From positions 35,421 through 99,420 of the forward strand of contig CALXOA010000054.1 in assembly GCA_944389895.1 (NCBI GenBank): a DNA stretch of 64,000 nucleotides. Reading direction: 5' to 3'. Shown piece after piece: positions 41,265-50,659 of the stretch (its first letter is position 1; every line of letters starts with the position of its first letter). This stretch comes from an uncultured Victivallis sp. (GTDB lineage Bacteria; Verrucomicrobiota; Lentisphaeria; Victivallales; Victivallaceae). The translations under genes and the position numbers were made by a program. The notes under the pieces were generated by a model. That model made no database searches. It saw only the letters and a program-made list of their open reading frames with translations, and was not told the DNA's origin.

Positions 41265-42779
41265 TCAGCGGTTGTTCCTGAAGCCCTCGAGCAGGACTCG
41301 TTTGCGGTCATTGTCTGCAACGGGACGGATGTCGGCGCGTGTGGGGCCTGCCTTTTCCAGATCCCAGACCGGGGATTCGCGGAAGGCGTGATAGGTCCAG
41401 TCCCATCCATACTCCTCGAAAAGCGAGATGCAGTCGCGCAGATAGTCAGCTGCTCCGGGCGCCCAGGTGACCGCGGAAAATTCCCCGACATAGATCCGTG
41501 CGCCGTGTCTCTGCTGGAATACGCGGACGGGGGCGAGGATCTCCCGCAGCTTCTCCCGGTCGTAACGGCTGCCGCCGATGATTCCGGGATAGGCGATTTC
41601 CTGTTGCACTCCTTTTTCTCCGAACTGGTTATTGACCCGCTGATGGGTGAAACTCCCCGGCTGGTACATGTGAACCTGATAGATGACATCCTTCAGCTGC
41701 AGCGGCTGCAGATAGAGGAACGTCGAAGGATTGGTCCAGTTGTTCGATTCGATGATGATCGGCGTATCCGGATCTATCTTCCGGATCGCCTCCGCCGCCA
41801 TCCGCTGCAGGTTCCAGTAGTCATACGGCGCCGGTTGCGATTGCACCGGTTCGTTCACCAGATCATATCCCCACACCGCCGGGTTGTTTCTGAATCGTGT
41901 CGCGATCCGTTTCCAGACCTCGATGAAATGGTCGGCGTAGCTCTTCTCGTAGAACATCGCCATGTCCCTGCTTTTGAGCCGGCCGCCCGGCGGGGAGTGC
42001 AGATCGATCACAAACCGCAGGCCGTACTTCTCATGTCCGAGGCGGAACATCTCCTCATAGTGGTCCAGTTTTGCGTTGAGCCAGAGATCGTATTCCGCGA
42101 GGTCGCGTTCGGTTCCGATCGCCCCCCAGTTGCGGCAGAGCTGGGCGCGGACCAGATTGACGTTCCATTCACTGAGGGTCTTCCAGTCATCTTCCGTGAA
42201 CTTCCTTATCGGCGACATCACTCCGCGCAGCTGTGGAACACGCATCACCCGGTCGGTGTACCGTGCCTTGTAATCGCTCCGGACGGGGGCGAACAATGGT
42301 TCTATTTTCAGACTGGAAAGGTCGAATTCCACCTCGCCGGAACTCTCCTGCAAGCCGAGCCGGATCCGGCCGGTCTCCGCTGCCGCATTCACCGTGGCGG
42401 AAAATGCCAGTTCACGCCAGTCGAAACTGCCCGCCACTCCGGTGACGTTGTACCAGAATTCCGCCCCTTCTCCATCGACATAGTTCAACATGAATTTGAC
42501 GCCGTTGTAGTCATGCGGCGGAGTCGAAACCTCCCCGGCACGTGCCCGGATCCGGAAACTGAGTGCGGTTCCACGGAAGGGGGTGAGATCGATCTTCGCC
42601 TCGGCGCAGTTCATCGCATCCCTGTCGGCGGGAGCGACGGCGACCTGCAGATACTGCTTTCCGTCACGGGTTTCGAGCGTCGCGCCCCTGCAGAGCTTCC
42701 AGCCTGATTGAAGAGGTGCCGCCGATGCTGCCAGGGCGGGCATCAGGAGCGGGAGAAGAGAAATCCGGATTGCCTTCAT
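41265..42779 (-). CDS. Secreted GH5-family glycoside hydrolase
   Basis: A 504-aa protein with signal peptide (MKAIRISLLPLLMPALAASA). Residues 22-165 form a beta-sandwich that looks like a carbohydrate-binding module. The TIM barrel, about 185-500, has the GH5 hallmarks: VNLVRAQLCRNWG, VIDLHSPPGG, VWGYDLVNEP with acid/base Glu310, YQVHMYQPGSFTHQ, and IYVGEFSAV with nucleophile Glu433. GH5 enzymes cleave beta-glucans or mannans. Specificity is open. It starts 11 bases after the upstream prepilin-like gene, so the two form one transcription unit. Confidence 0.88.
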   Translation of the reverse strand: MKAIRISLLPLLMPALAASAAPLQSGWKLCRGATLETRDGKQYLQVAVAPADRDAMNCAEAKIDLTPFRGTALSFRIRARAGEVSTPPHDYNGVKFMLNYVDGEGAEFWYNVTGVAGSFDWRELAFSATVNAAAETGRIRLGLQESSGEVEFDLSSLKIEPLFAPVRSDYKARYTDRVMRVPQLRGVMSPIRKFTEDDWKTLSEWNVNLVRAQLCRNWGAIGTERDLAEYDLWLNAKLDHYEEMFRLGHEKYGLRFVIDLHSPPGGRLKSRDMAMFYEKSYADHFIEVWKRIATRFRNNPAVWGYDLVNEPVQSQPAPYDYWNLQRMAAEAIRKIDPDTPIIIESNNWTNPSTFLYLQPLQLKDVIYQVHMYQPGSFTHQRVNNQFGEKGVQQEIAYPGIIGGSRYDREKLREILAPVRVFQQRHGARIYVGEFSAVTWAPGAADYLRDCISLFEEYGWDWTYHAFRESPVWDLEKAGPTRADIRPVADNDRKRVLLEGFRNNR

Positions 42780-42790
42780 GTCGCTGCCTT

Positions 42791-43519
42791 TCAATCACGT
42801 TCGGTCGTTCCCCAGAAATAGCCGTTTTCAGTGTCTTTGTAATCATTCGGGATACTCTGGATGCTGCGTTGTTCGACGTGTCCGTCGGCAAAGCAGACGT
42901 TTGCAGCGGAGTGCCCGCCATGCCGCCATTCTCCGGTGCCGTTTCCCGATACGTTTACCATCTGGTCGACGGACGCGGCAACAGGATCTGCATTATCCCA
43001 CCGGTCAATGTCGAACATTGCCGCACGCCGGCTCGGGGACTTGATCCGGGTGATTTTCATCTTGAACGTCGCTCTGCGGGCCGAAGCGTAACCGCGTGCG
43101 GTGTCGTCGTCCTTCGGGTCGTTGATTCCGTAGTGCCGTGTCGAGACGGTCCAGTTGTATTCCCGGGAGGCCGGGCAGGCGAACGGTCCGATCGGAATCC
43201 AGTTTGAGCCGGATCCGGTGAGAAAGCAGTTGTCTTTGATTTCCATTCCTGACGAATGAATCCGCATCAACATATCCTGCCACTTGCCGGCCCAGCTGGC
43301 GAGGCTGATATTGCAGGTCCCGGACGGAATTACGTCGTTGTTACCGTCCACATACATCGCCATGCAGGTACCGAGTTGTTTCAGATTTGAAGTACATTGG
43401 ATGTCCTTGGCCCTGGCTCTGGCCTGATTCAGCGCCGGCAGCAACATGGCCGCCAGAATGGCGATGATCGCGATTACAACGAGCAATTCGATGAGAGTAA
43501 ACTTCTTACTGTGTTTCAT
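42791..43519 (-). CDS. Prepilin-type N-terminal domain protein (DUF1559/H-X9-DG type)
   Basis: A 242-aa protein with a short basic lead (MKHSKK) and [18 protein letters not shown], Glu at +5, then [18 protein letters not shown]. Late in the sequence is [12 protein letters not shown], the H-x9-DG-like C-terminal motif of these proteins (DG at residue 220 or so). It resembles a major pseudopilin in fold but has no gsp neighbours. Such proteins are present in many copies in Lentisphaerota and Planctomycetes genomes. The residue before the cleavage Phe is Lys. The GH5 gene follows after 11 bases. A role in surface display is inference. Confidence 0.85.
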   Translation of the reverse strand: MKHSKKFTLIELLVVIAIIAILAAMLLPALNQARARAKDIQCTSNLKQLGTCMAMYVDGNNDVIPSGTCNISLASWAGKWQDMLMRIHSSGMEIKDNCFLTGSGSNWIPIGPFACPASREYNWTVSTRHYGINDPKDDDTARGYASARRATFKMKITRIKSPSRRAAMFDIDRWDNADPVAASVDQMVNVSGNGTGEWRHGGHSAANVCFADGHVEQRSIQSIPNDYKDTENGYFWGTTERD

Positions 43520-43959
43520 GACTTTTCTGCTCCTGGGGTTGGTACTTTTTATTGTTTGTCATCGGGACGGCTCCCTGTGAAATGAGTTTCCTGGTTCCGT
43601 TGCGGGCGACGGCGTTGCCGATCAGATTCCTGTTATTTCGCGTGTCTCCCCACTGTTCCGATATCCGTCACGCATTTCAACGCGATTCCGTTGGGTCCGG
43701 GAAGCGTTCCGGCTTCGCAATCATCGACGGGCCTGTTGAATCCATTTCCCCTTTTCTGCTGATCCATGCGGGAATAATCCCCTTGTTGAGGGAGCGGTCA
43801 TATCCTGTTTCCCGTCGCTTCACTTCCGGCAGTCATCCCTGTCGTCCGTGCTGTGGAATGAACTGAAAGTCGGGCAGGGGACTTTTGCCGGATCAATCCT
43901 CTCTTTCTCCCCTCCGCCCCTTTCTTCCCGCATTGCCTTCAACCTTGCCGGATGATGAA

Positions 43960-43978
43960 TATATCCATTTATATCCAT
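43960..43978. repeat. Tandem TATATCCAT repeats, candidate operator
   Basis: TATATCCAT occurs at 43960-43968 and 43970-43978, a 10-base period (one helix turn), followed by TATATATC. Located just downstream of the minus-strand promoter and 170 bases from the GntR regulator gene. Confidence 0.35.
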
Positions 43979-44007
43979 ATTTATATATCTGGTTATTTAT
44001 GGCTTTA

Positions 44008-44036
44008 ATTATACCTGAAAAAGAGGAAAAAGTCAA
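44008..44036 (-). promoter_or_regulatory. Strong predicted promoter for the prepilin-GH5 unit
   Basis: On the minus strand, TTGACT (44036-44031), 17 bases, perfect TATAAT (44013-44008). Confidence 0.6.
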
Positions 44037-44149
44037 GAGCCCGTGAATTTTTTTTACGAAAAAACAGTATTTCCCCTGAATCTGCGTTGAAAAATCCATT
44101 CAGGAAGCTATGGTAATATAGGAAATAAAGTCGATCGGGGGATATCGGA

Positions 44150-45172
44150 ATGGCGACGAATACACAGCCGCTCCTGTTGAAGGAGTTGAAGCGGCGGATC
44201 GCCGGCGGGATTTACGGGGAAAAGCTACCGTCCGCTGCGGAGCTGGCCGCTGAGTTCAGCGTCAACATCAAGACCATGAACAAAGTTCTGAATCAGCTCG
44301 CCGCCGCCGGAATTGTTGAGCGCCGGCGTCATTCCGGAACCATTGTGCGTCACTCCGACGCGGCATTCGAGAACCGTCTGGTGGAGGTGGTGTTTTCCGG
44401 CTTTTCCGCGCCGTTTCAGCATCCGTTCTGGAGCGAGGTGCTTGAAGGGATTCATGATACACTGCTTGCCGCCGACTATCGGATGATGCTCAACCATATC
44501 ACTTCAGATCCTGAGACCCACTTGTTTGACCTTTCGCGGATCCGGCTTTTTGATGCGGCGGGGCGGGTGGTGGTCGGTCCCGGCGAGCTGCGGTTGCTCA
44601 ACTGGCTTGCCGCAACCCGGCGGCCTTTGATCAGTGCCGGCGATGAAGTCGGAGCACCCGATTTCCCGCAGGTGTATTTCGATTTCAGAAAGGGGATTGC
44701 CGACGCCGTGAATTTTCTCTTCCTGCGCAGGAAGTGCCGCAATGTCGGGTTCATCGGCCACGTCTCAAGCCGGGCCAATCCCGGCCTTTTGCAGAAACTG
44801 CACGCTTATCTCTACGCGGTGCAGAAGTTCTGCCAGATCGATTTCGATCTGATTGAAGGATGCTGGCCGTATTTCGGTGAAGGGGCGGAGGCGTTGAAAC
44901 GGATGCTCGCACGTAAACGGCCCGACGCATTGCTGGTTGCATTCGGGCATCATGTGCCGGAGATCCGACAGCTGATGTGTGAGCAGGGCATTTCCATTCC
45001 GATCGTCGGATGCGACGGGCTTCCACTGGATGAGTCCCCGGAAGATTATCATGAGATCCGGGCGCCGCGTCGTGAATGCGGCGCCCGGGCCGCGGAGCTG
45101 CTGCTGGAGTCGATCCGGAGCTGCGGCCGTGTCCGGATCGGGAGTCATCCGATTCCCGCCGTGTTTGAGTGA
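44150..45172 (+). CDS. GntR-type regulator with LacI-like sugar-binding domain
   Basis: A 340-aa regulator. Residues 1-75 are a GntR winged helix: LLKELKRRIAGGIYGEKLPSAAELAAEFSVNIKTMNKVLNQL, then RRRHSGTIV. The rest is a LacI/periplasmic-binding-protein-type sensor (FWSEVLEGIHDTLLAADYRM near 95, NVGFIGHVSSR near 200, PIVGCDGLPLDESPEDYHEI near 285). This is the AraR-like arrangement of GntR DNA-binding and sugar-sensing parts. It is divergent from the prepilin-GH5 unit and next to the GH39-like gene, so it may control one or both. The effector is unknown. Confidence 0.85.
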   Translation: MATNTQPLLLKELKRRIAGGIYGEKLPSAAELAAEFSVNIKTMNKVLNQLAAAGIVERRRHSGTIVRHSDAAFENRLVEVVFSGFSAPFQHPFWSEVLEGIHDTLLAADYRMMLNHITSDPETHLFDLSRIRLFDAAGRVVVGPGELRLLNWLAATRRPLISAGDEVGAPDFPQVYFDFRKGIADAVNFLFLRRKCRNVGFIGHVSSRANPGLLQKLHAYLYAVQKFCQIDFDLIEGCWPYFGEGAEALKRMLARKRPDALLVAFGHHVPEIRQLMCEQGISIPIVGCDGLPLDESPEDYHEIRAPRRECGARAAELLLESIRSCGRVRIGSHPIPAVFE

Positions 45173-45361
45173 GCGACTGTGAGGCAAAGTCATGAGGCGG
45201 CTTCTGCATGAGTAAGTACAGGGGATAATCCATTGATCCGATGGTAGTTGCGTTCCTCCTTCCCCGCTTGCACAGGAAGGCAAATGAAAACACCGGCGAC
45301 GCCACACGGAAACCATGATGGTTTGCTGTGCGGCGAAGCCGGCGGAGTTTGGGGAGGCGGT

Positions 45362-48300
45362 CTACAGGGGATCCGGCAAAGTCAATTCCCCGAACTGGGT
45401 GGAATCACGTTCGCGGCCGATTCCCGAACTCCATTGCAGGAATCCCTGACGGCCGTTTCCGCTGTTCTGGTTGACCAGGAGCGAAAAGCCGAGTTTCATT
45501 CCCGGTTTCAGGATCAATTGCGGATGAATCGCTTCGATCGGAATGGCGACTTCGTAGATCGTCTCTTCCCCCTCCCGGGTGATCTTGCAGCTGACGCCCG
45601 CCGGGGAGGGGCCGAGCTTATAGGTACTGACGATGTCCGTCGTCGGAATGATCGAGTGACGGAAGGTGATCACTTTACCGTCAATCAGAGCGAAGCCGAA
45701 TTGCGCGGTGGGAACCTTTCCGGTACCGTCTCCCGGATCGAAATCGACCTGAATGCTGTCACCCACGTAAAGCTCATCGGGTTTCCCGCCGACATGGATG
45801 GGATCGTGGACTTTCACGCCGACGTAAATGGTTCGCGGATCCGCCGCCGCCGCGAAGGAGGCCTGCAATTCCTCCGACCCTGTGAGCATGGACCGGTCGA
45901 CCACATCGCGGAACAGCTCTTTCCGGAATCCGGTCAGTTTCCCGTCAAATGCCGGTTTCCCCGCCGACGCCTCCACCTTGTAGAGCTGCCGGTTCAGAGG
46001 CAGATCGTTGTGCAGCCGGAGGAAGGAGCTGTTGAGGATCTCGAAGGTTCCGATCGTATTGAATTCATAAAAATGAAATCCCAGCTTTACGATGTCGTCC
46101 GGGCAAATCCATTCCTTCCGGAACGTGTTGAAGTTCGGCGACAGTTTTTCGGAGAGCAGATTGTGCGTCAGCTCCCGCGACTTTCCAGCACGATCCGTAC
46201 CCACCAGCATCACCCGGAGAGTTCCCGAGCCTCTGGCCGTGAAATCGAGCAGATAACGGCAACCGGGAATCACTTCGACAGGACTCCGGCTTGTGATTGC
46301 TCCCGCACCTTCCGCGGAGTCGATGTTCACTACGGCACGCCCTTCCGGAAAGGTCGCGTTGCCTTTTCCCCAATGTACCCAGTTCTGTGTATTGAACGGG
46401 GCAAGGAGATTGCTGCCGGGGGCCTTTTCCTCTACAACGTATTCACAGAATCGGGTGACCGGGAGTTTGCGTTCGACGGTCTCGAGCTCCCCTGAAATAG
46501 TCAACGTGACGATGGAGTTCGAGAGCTCCTCCCCCACCGGCATCCGGACCGTGCGCCGTTCCCCGCTGGCAAGGCGCACGCTTTCCTCACGACCGTCGGA
46601 GCGGGTCAAGGTGAAACGGCCCTCCGTCGCTTCTTCCGGCAGAGAGAGTTCCAGTTCGATGGCTTCCCCGGGGCGCAACGAACTTGAGCCGCCCGAGATC
46701 TTCAGGTTTGAAAGAGCCGTGAGCGCAGCGCGGTCGATTCCGGTCAGCATCACCGGCTCCGCACCGACCTCGACCGTGACGATAAGCCCCGGGGCGGCGA
46801 GGTTTGTTTCGTTATCCATGATGTCGATTCGGCGACAGCTTTCCGTGAGCGTTGGAAGCCTCAGCGTCTCTGGCTTCGCGCCGCCGTTGCAGAGGATGAC
46901 CAGAGATTCACCCCCGTTTGCCCGAACCCGTTCCGGAGAAGTGTAGCGATAGAGGAAGAGTTCCAGATCGCCGGAGAGACGGCTGTAGGAGTCGAAGTCT
47001 GCTCCGGCGGTGCGGTTGATCAGCGTTTTGAAAGTGGAGAAGGTGAACTTGGGCGTTCCATCCGGCCCCATCATTCCCCATTTCCGCCAGGTGTTGCCGA
47101 AGAGCAGGAAGTTGTAGATGCGCTTGACTCCCTGGGAATTGAGGTAAAAATAGTTGCGTATCATCATCTGCGCTGCCCGGATGCGTGAGGCGTCGTCCAC
47201 CTGACCGAGCGGATTGCTGACAGTTTCCGTATGGGTCTCATTGTCGATCAGGATACCGCCGGGAACATATTTTTCCAGCATTTCCCTGGATTTTGCGATG
47301 CGCAGGTCATTCATGTAGTGATCGGCGTGAATATCGACGTATCTGGCGATTCCGAGCCGGAAAATCTCATGAATGAAATCATTCTGCCGCGGCCACAGGG
47401 TTTCCGCAACGATTTTCGCTTCGGGATGTACCGCCTTGATCGCCTCCGAAGCGTTTTTCACCAGCTCGAAGAATTGTTTCGCGTTGCCTCCCGGCCAGAA
47501 AATGGATTGCTCCGATACCTCGTTCCAGATTTCAAACTCTTTGACCGAATCTCCGTAGCGACGGGCTACGATGGTACAATATTCACGCCATTTTTCCATA
47601 TCCGGTACCGGGGCGAAAATACTGTCGTAAAGATGGCGGTATTTTTTTCCGGGGAAGTGGCGGTCCAGCAGCCAGCGTGGGGTGCCCAGCAACGTCATCT
47701 GGATGTGGATGTCATTCCCGTTCAGCAGTTCGATCATCCGGTCCCAGGTTTCCCAATGGTACTGATGTTCGGCGGGCTCGACGAACTGCCAGGGAAGGGA
47801 GTGAATCCGTTCATGGCGAAACTGAAGAAGCTTCTGCAGACGGGCATATCTCTCGAATTTTTCCGTGTTTTCCGGGCCGAAGAGGGAGGAGGGATCTATG
47901 CCGCACAGACCGATGAAGCTCTGTTCCACCTCCCGGTCGTTCAAAGGAACAATCTCCCGGATTCCGGCCATACGGGTTTCCGCCAGTTTCTCTTTCTGCT
48001 CCTCAAGAAAGGCGCGCAGGCGGAAATGGCCGCTCCGGTTTTCCGGCACGTCCACTTCGGCCCGGGCGAATCCGTCCTGATCCGGATGCAGTTCCAGAGG
48101 GCGTGTCGCCACGGTCTCCCCGAGGTAGTCGATGAAGTCAACCCGCGCTTTCACGGGACGTTCCGGTTCCAGATTGTGGAATGCAACGCCGGCCTTTGCT
48201 CCGTCTCCCACCCGGTAGATTGCGGGAGCCGCGAAATTCCGGTGGTTTCCGAACTCCGCATAGGGGGCCGGGCGGCGGTCGGAGTCGAGTGCCGTCAGCT

Positions 48301-48907
48301 TCAGATAATCGAAATGAAAAACGCGCCCGTAGGAATTACCGCTCGTTTCGGACAGCTCTATCGAGTTCTCTCCCGCCCTTACCGGGAAGGCGATTTTCAC
48401 GATCATCGGACCATTTTTCTCGATGTAACGTTCCACATCATAGGGAACGTATTGGAACGCCATCCGCCTGCCCGGAGCCGCAATTCTGACGCCGTAGGGG
48501 GCCCAGTCCGTCGAATCCAGGTCCATGTTCTCATTCGGGGTGATCCGGTGAGCTCTGTAATCGCGGTATGCGGCGTAAAGGATGCGAAATTCAAATTCCC
48601 GGAATCCTGCCTCTCTCTCGGTCCAGAGCAGCCGCAGTTTCCGTATCGGTGTCCGGTTTCCCGCGGTTCCTCCGGTGAGGCCCGGGTGGATGGCGGAGGT
48701 GTCCTGCTTTCCACCGCCGGAGATGCGGCAGGTGAAACAGCCGTTCTGGTAGTCGGGGGAATCCAGCAACTGTCGGGAGGTCTGGAACTCGAGGCTGGAA
48801 TACGGTAGAAACTCCCGGCTGGAACCGTCCTCCTCGCCGAGCTGCCAGACCGGGGCGCAGATTGCCGTTGCAGACACCGTAAACAAAAGGAACAGAAGTG
48901 ATTTCAT
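45362..48907 (-). CDS. Secreted multidomain GH39-like glycoside hydrolase with C-terminal CBM9-like domain
   Basis: A 1181-aa protein with signal peptide (MKSLLFLLFTVSATAICA). The N-terminal 330 residues are beta-rich. A clan-A TIM barrel follows, about 330-680: FEIWNEVSEQ with the acid/base Glu near residue 463, and ILIDNETHTETV with a likely nucleophile near 557. Residues 690-950 are beta-sandwich domains. The last 200 residues match a CBM9-like sugar-binding domain (YVGVKVHDP, VGDSIQVDFDPG, YEVAIPIEAIHP, LGFSLLVNQ). It is 21 bases downstream of a prepilin-like gene. Substrate not known. Confidence 0.75.
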   Translation of the reverse strand: MKSLLFLLFTVSATAICAPVWQLGEEDGSSREFLPYSSLEFQTSRQLLDSPDYQNGCFTCRISGGGKQDTSAIHPGLTGGTAGNRTPIRKLRLLWTEREAGFREFEFRILYAAYRDYRAHRITPNENMDLDSTDWAPYGVRIAAPGRRMAFQYVPYDVERYIEKNGPMIVKIAFPVRAGENSIELSETSGNSYGRVFHFDYLKLTALDSDRRPAPYAEFGNHRNFAAPAIYRVGDGAKAGVAFHNLEPERPVKARVDFIDYLGETVATRPLELHPDQDGFARAEVDVPENRSGHFRLRAFLEEQKEKLAETRMAGIREIVPLNDREVEQSFIGLCGIDPSSLFGPENTEKFERYARLQKLLQFRHERIHSLPWQFVEPAEHQYHWETWDRMIELLNGNDIHIQMTLLGTPRWLLDRHFPGKKYRHLYDSIFAPVPDMEKWREYCTIVARRYGDSVKEFEIWNEVSEQSIFWPGGNAKQFFELVKNASEAIKAVHPEAKIVAETLWPRQNDFIHEIFRLGIARYVDIHADHYMNDLRIAKSREMLEKYVPGGILIDNETHTETVSNPLGQVDDASRIRAAQMMIRNYFYLNSQGVKRIYNFLLFGNTWRKWGMMGPDGTPKFTFSTFKTLINRTAGADFDSYSRLSGDLELFLYRYTSPERVRANGGESLVILCNGGAKPETLRLPTLTESCRRIDIMDNETNLAAPGLIVTVEVGAEPVMLTGIDRAALTALSNLKISGGSSSLRPGEAIELELSLPEEATEGRFTLTRSDGREESVRLASGERRTVRMPVGEELSNSIVTLTISGELETVERKLPVTRFCEYVVEEKAPGSNLLAPFNTQNWVHWGKGNATFPEGRAVVNIDSAEGAGAITSRSPVEVIPGCRYLLDFTARGSGTLRVMLVGTDRAGKSRELTHNLLSEKLSPNFNTFRKEWICPDDIVKLGFHFYEFNTIGTFEILNSSFLRLHNDLPLNRQLYKVEASAGKPAFDGKLTGFRKELFRDVVDRSMLTGSEELQASFAAAADPRTIYVGVKVHDPIHVGGKPDELYVGDSIQVDFDPGDGTGKVPTAQFGFALIDGKVITFRHSIIPTTDIVSTYKLGPSPAGVSCKITREGEETIYEVAIPIEAIHPQLILKPGMKLGFSLLVNQNSGNGRQGFLQWSSGIGRERDSTQFGELTLPDPL

Positions 48908-48928
48908 ATGATATTCCGCTTGGGGAGA

Positions 48929-49651
48929 TCAATCTTTGGAGAGGTGATCCCAGCCGTAACTGGTGGTGGCATCGAACTCGGGGCAGGTCGTGTGCGGCAT
49001 CAGGTCCGAACGGACCTTCAAGCCAGAAACATGCCAGTCGAACCAGAGCGTGTTGACTGTGAGAGTGTGTCGCCCGGCGGGACATCCGTAATCTTTATTG
49101 GTGTAATTACCGTTATAGACAGAGTGAGGAGCAAAGCGGAAGAACCCTTTGGTGGTATCGGGCTGTTTTTTGGCGGTGTCCGTTCCCCAGGTATCCACAA
49201 CCGCGATTTTTGTGGAACTCTTCTTCAGTCTGGTCAGCTTCAAGCCTCCCATATCGGTAATGCAATGATTGTTGACACCGTAATGCGGAGTGTACTCCCA
49301 CCAGTTGATGGAGGTGTTGGTTTCCGGCTGGGATGGGCAGCGGAACTGGGCGACGGTGAGATATCCTCCCTGAGCTTTGTCCGGCCTCCCCGTGTTCTGG
49401 GTCGTCCCCAGCAGAGCATCCGTCCAGAGGGGCGTTGTGTAGTTCGGCAGGGCGGGCGGCACCATGTCCTGATAGTCATTTGCGTAGAGGGCGAATGCAC
49501 CGCCGATCTGCTTGAGATTGTTGACGCAGCTGGCGGCCTGTCCCCGGGCGCGGGCCTGGTTCAACGCCGGCAACAGCATTGAGGCCAGAATCGCAATGAT
49601 TGCAATCACAATCAGCAACTCTATCAACGTAAATCTTCTCTCTGCGTTCAT
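48929..49651 (-). CDS. Prepilin-type N-terminal domain protein paired with the GH39-like gene
   Basis: A 240-aa protein: MNAERR, then [19 protein letters not shown] with Glu at +5, and [25 protein letters not shown]. The central part contains [10 protein letters not shown] and the motif NHCITDMG. It ends with a beta segment including [12 protein letters not shown]. It resembles a DUF1559-type pseudopilin. The residue before the processing site Phe is Arg. First gene of a two-gene unit with the GH39-like enzyme, with an extended -10 promoter about 220 bases upstream. Confidence 0.82.
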   Translation of the reverse strand: MNAERRFTLIELLIVIAIIAILASMLLPALNQARARGQAASCVNNLKQIGGAFALYANDYQDMVPPALPNYTTPLWTDALLGTTQNTGRPDKAQGGYLTVAQFRCPSQPETNTSINWWEYTPHYGVNNHCITDMGGLKLTRLKKSSTKIAVVDTWGTDTAKKQPDTTKGFFRFAPHSVYNGNYTNKDYGCPAGRHTLTVNTLWFDWHVSGLKVRSDLMPHTTCPEFDATTSYGWDHLSKD

Positions 49652-49850
49652 TTCTCACCCTCTTTCTGTGCCCCCTGAAAAATTACTTTATTTTCGGTCA
49701 CTGGTTCTCCGGTGACAGGGCTGAGTGCCCGAGGCCTAGGGTACTTTTCGGGTACCCCGCTCTCTGAAGAGATCGTGTCCGATGCGGCGGTTATGCCTGT
49801 CTCGGGTGTTCACGGCGGGGTTTCCGCACTGACACCGGCGACAAAGATAT

Positions 49851-49880
49851 TGTTTATATTTCAATGGAAACAGTATACCA
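49851..49880 (-). promoter_or_regulatory. Extended -10 promoter and TGTTT/AAACA dyad before the prepilin-GH39 unit
   Basis: On the minus strand, TGGTATACT (49880-49872) is an extended -10 element. A TTGACA (49905-49900) lies 22 bases upstream, too far for standard spacing. TGTTT (49851-49855) and AAACA (49868-49872) form a dyad directly over the predicted start, a possible operator. Confidence 0.4.
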
Positions 49881-50561
49881 TCATCCGTGAAAGTCTTTTT
49901 GTCAAGCAGTTGTTTGCAAAAAAACAGGATTTTCAGAGCCTGATCCATTCGTGATGATCCGAAAAAGAGTTGCCTTGTCTATTCCAGTCCGGTTCAGACT
50001 CATTTCCGACTGCGGGATTTTACAAAGCCGTGCCTGAGGAGTTGACTGACAAGAAAACAACCGGGAGATGTCGTCTTATTGCCGATCGCTTCGAATGGAC
50101 TGCGAAACGACTGGCGGAATTTCTAAACAATGCCGAGGTTTGACTGTGTTGCTGATGTATCAGGTGGAATCCTCATCCGACAGTTTTTCGGGGCTCCCGG
50201 AGAATGGGGACATGGGTGAATTAAAACGATTGAAAACCGGCTGCAGCGAGAAGCGCGCAAAGGATGGATATGGCGGAAAAAACGGGCCGGAAAACGGTCG
50301 GTATCCAGAAGGACCGAAAGGTTGTCCGGTAGAGGAGGAGGTATCGTCCGGGCGGTTGGTATGGGGGATGAAACGGGGATGGAACGGCGTGTCTATATTA
50401 TCATATCGTGTTAAAATAAAGATACTTATCATTTATTTTCTCCTCCACGTGTCGGGAGGGCCGGAGTGTTCGGCAGGAAACTGTATGCGCTGTTTTCTTT
50501 AAACAGTGATTCAATCATTCCGAAAGTTTATTAAAAAATCAAACAAATGGAACACCGGCTC

Positions 50562-50589
50562 TTGACATTCCGTTTTTTTTTGGTATAAT
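50562..50589 (+). promoter_or_regulatory. Canonical sigma-70 promoter of the LacI-GH operon
   Basis: TTGACA (50562-50567), 16 bases, TATAAT (50584-50589): both boxes are perfect consensus. Confidence 0.75.
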
Positions 50590-50593
50590 ATAG

Positions 50594-50607
50594 TTAAATC
50601 GATTTAA
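50594..50607. promoter_or_regulatory. LacI-type operator O1
   Basis: TTAAATCGATTTAA, a perfect 14-bp palindrome beginning 5 bases after the -10 box, covering the predicted start site. The central CG is typical of LacI-family sites. Confidence 0.75.
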
Positions 50608-50634
50608 AACGAAAGCAGTGTTGTTCTTCTGGAA

Positions 50635-50648
50635 TTAAATCGATTTAA
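50635..50648. promoter_or_regulatory. LacI-type operator O2
   Basis: A second identical TTAAATCGATTTAA, 41 bases (about four helix turns) from the first. It ends inside the AAGGA ribosome binding site of the LacI gene, so binding would block both elongation and start-site access. Confidence 0.75.
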
Positions 50649-50659
50649 GGAATAGAAAA

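Larger units (their letters stand above)
43520..44149. other. Intergenic region with divergent regulatory elements and a long leader
   Basis: About 630 bases without a convincing gene. It holds a strong minus-strand promoter (44008-44036), tandem TATATCCAT repeats (43960-43978), and a weak plus-strand promoter for the GntR gene (TTGAAA 44087-44092, TATGGT 44109-44114, 16 bases apart). From the minus promoter to the prepilin-like ATG at 43519 there are about 480 untranslated bases. Confidence 0.5.
49652..50659. other. One-kilobase intergenic region with promoters and operators
   Basis: No convincing gene. It holds: a 6-bp hairpin GGGTAC/GTACCC (49738-49756), an extended -10 promoter for the 49651 gene (49872-49880), and the LacI promoter and twin operators (50562-50648). 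Nothing is recognised between about 49950 and 50550. A 144-codon open frame at 50068-50502 has low-complexity Gly/Lys content and no ribosome binding site. Confidence 0.6.

Noticed and set aside
43552..43866. 104-codon plus-strand frame in the 43.5-44.1 kb gap
   Set aside because: No ribosome binding site and random-looking composition. It lies opposite the leader of the prepilin-GH5 unit.
43893..44099. 68-codon minus-strand frame
   Set aside because: It starts upstream of the strong minus-strand promoter that would be needed to express it, and has no ribosome binding site.
47231..48808. Plus-strand open frame of 525 codons
   Set aside because: Antisense to the GH39-like gene. No ribosome binding site or domain.
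50068..50502. 144-codon plus-strand frame in the large intergenic gap
   Set aside because: Gly/Lys/Glu low-complexity sequence, no ribosome binding site, no promoter and no family resemblance.
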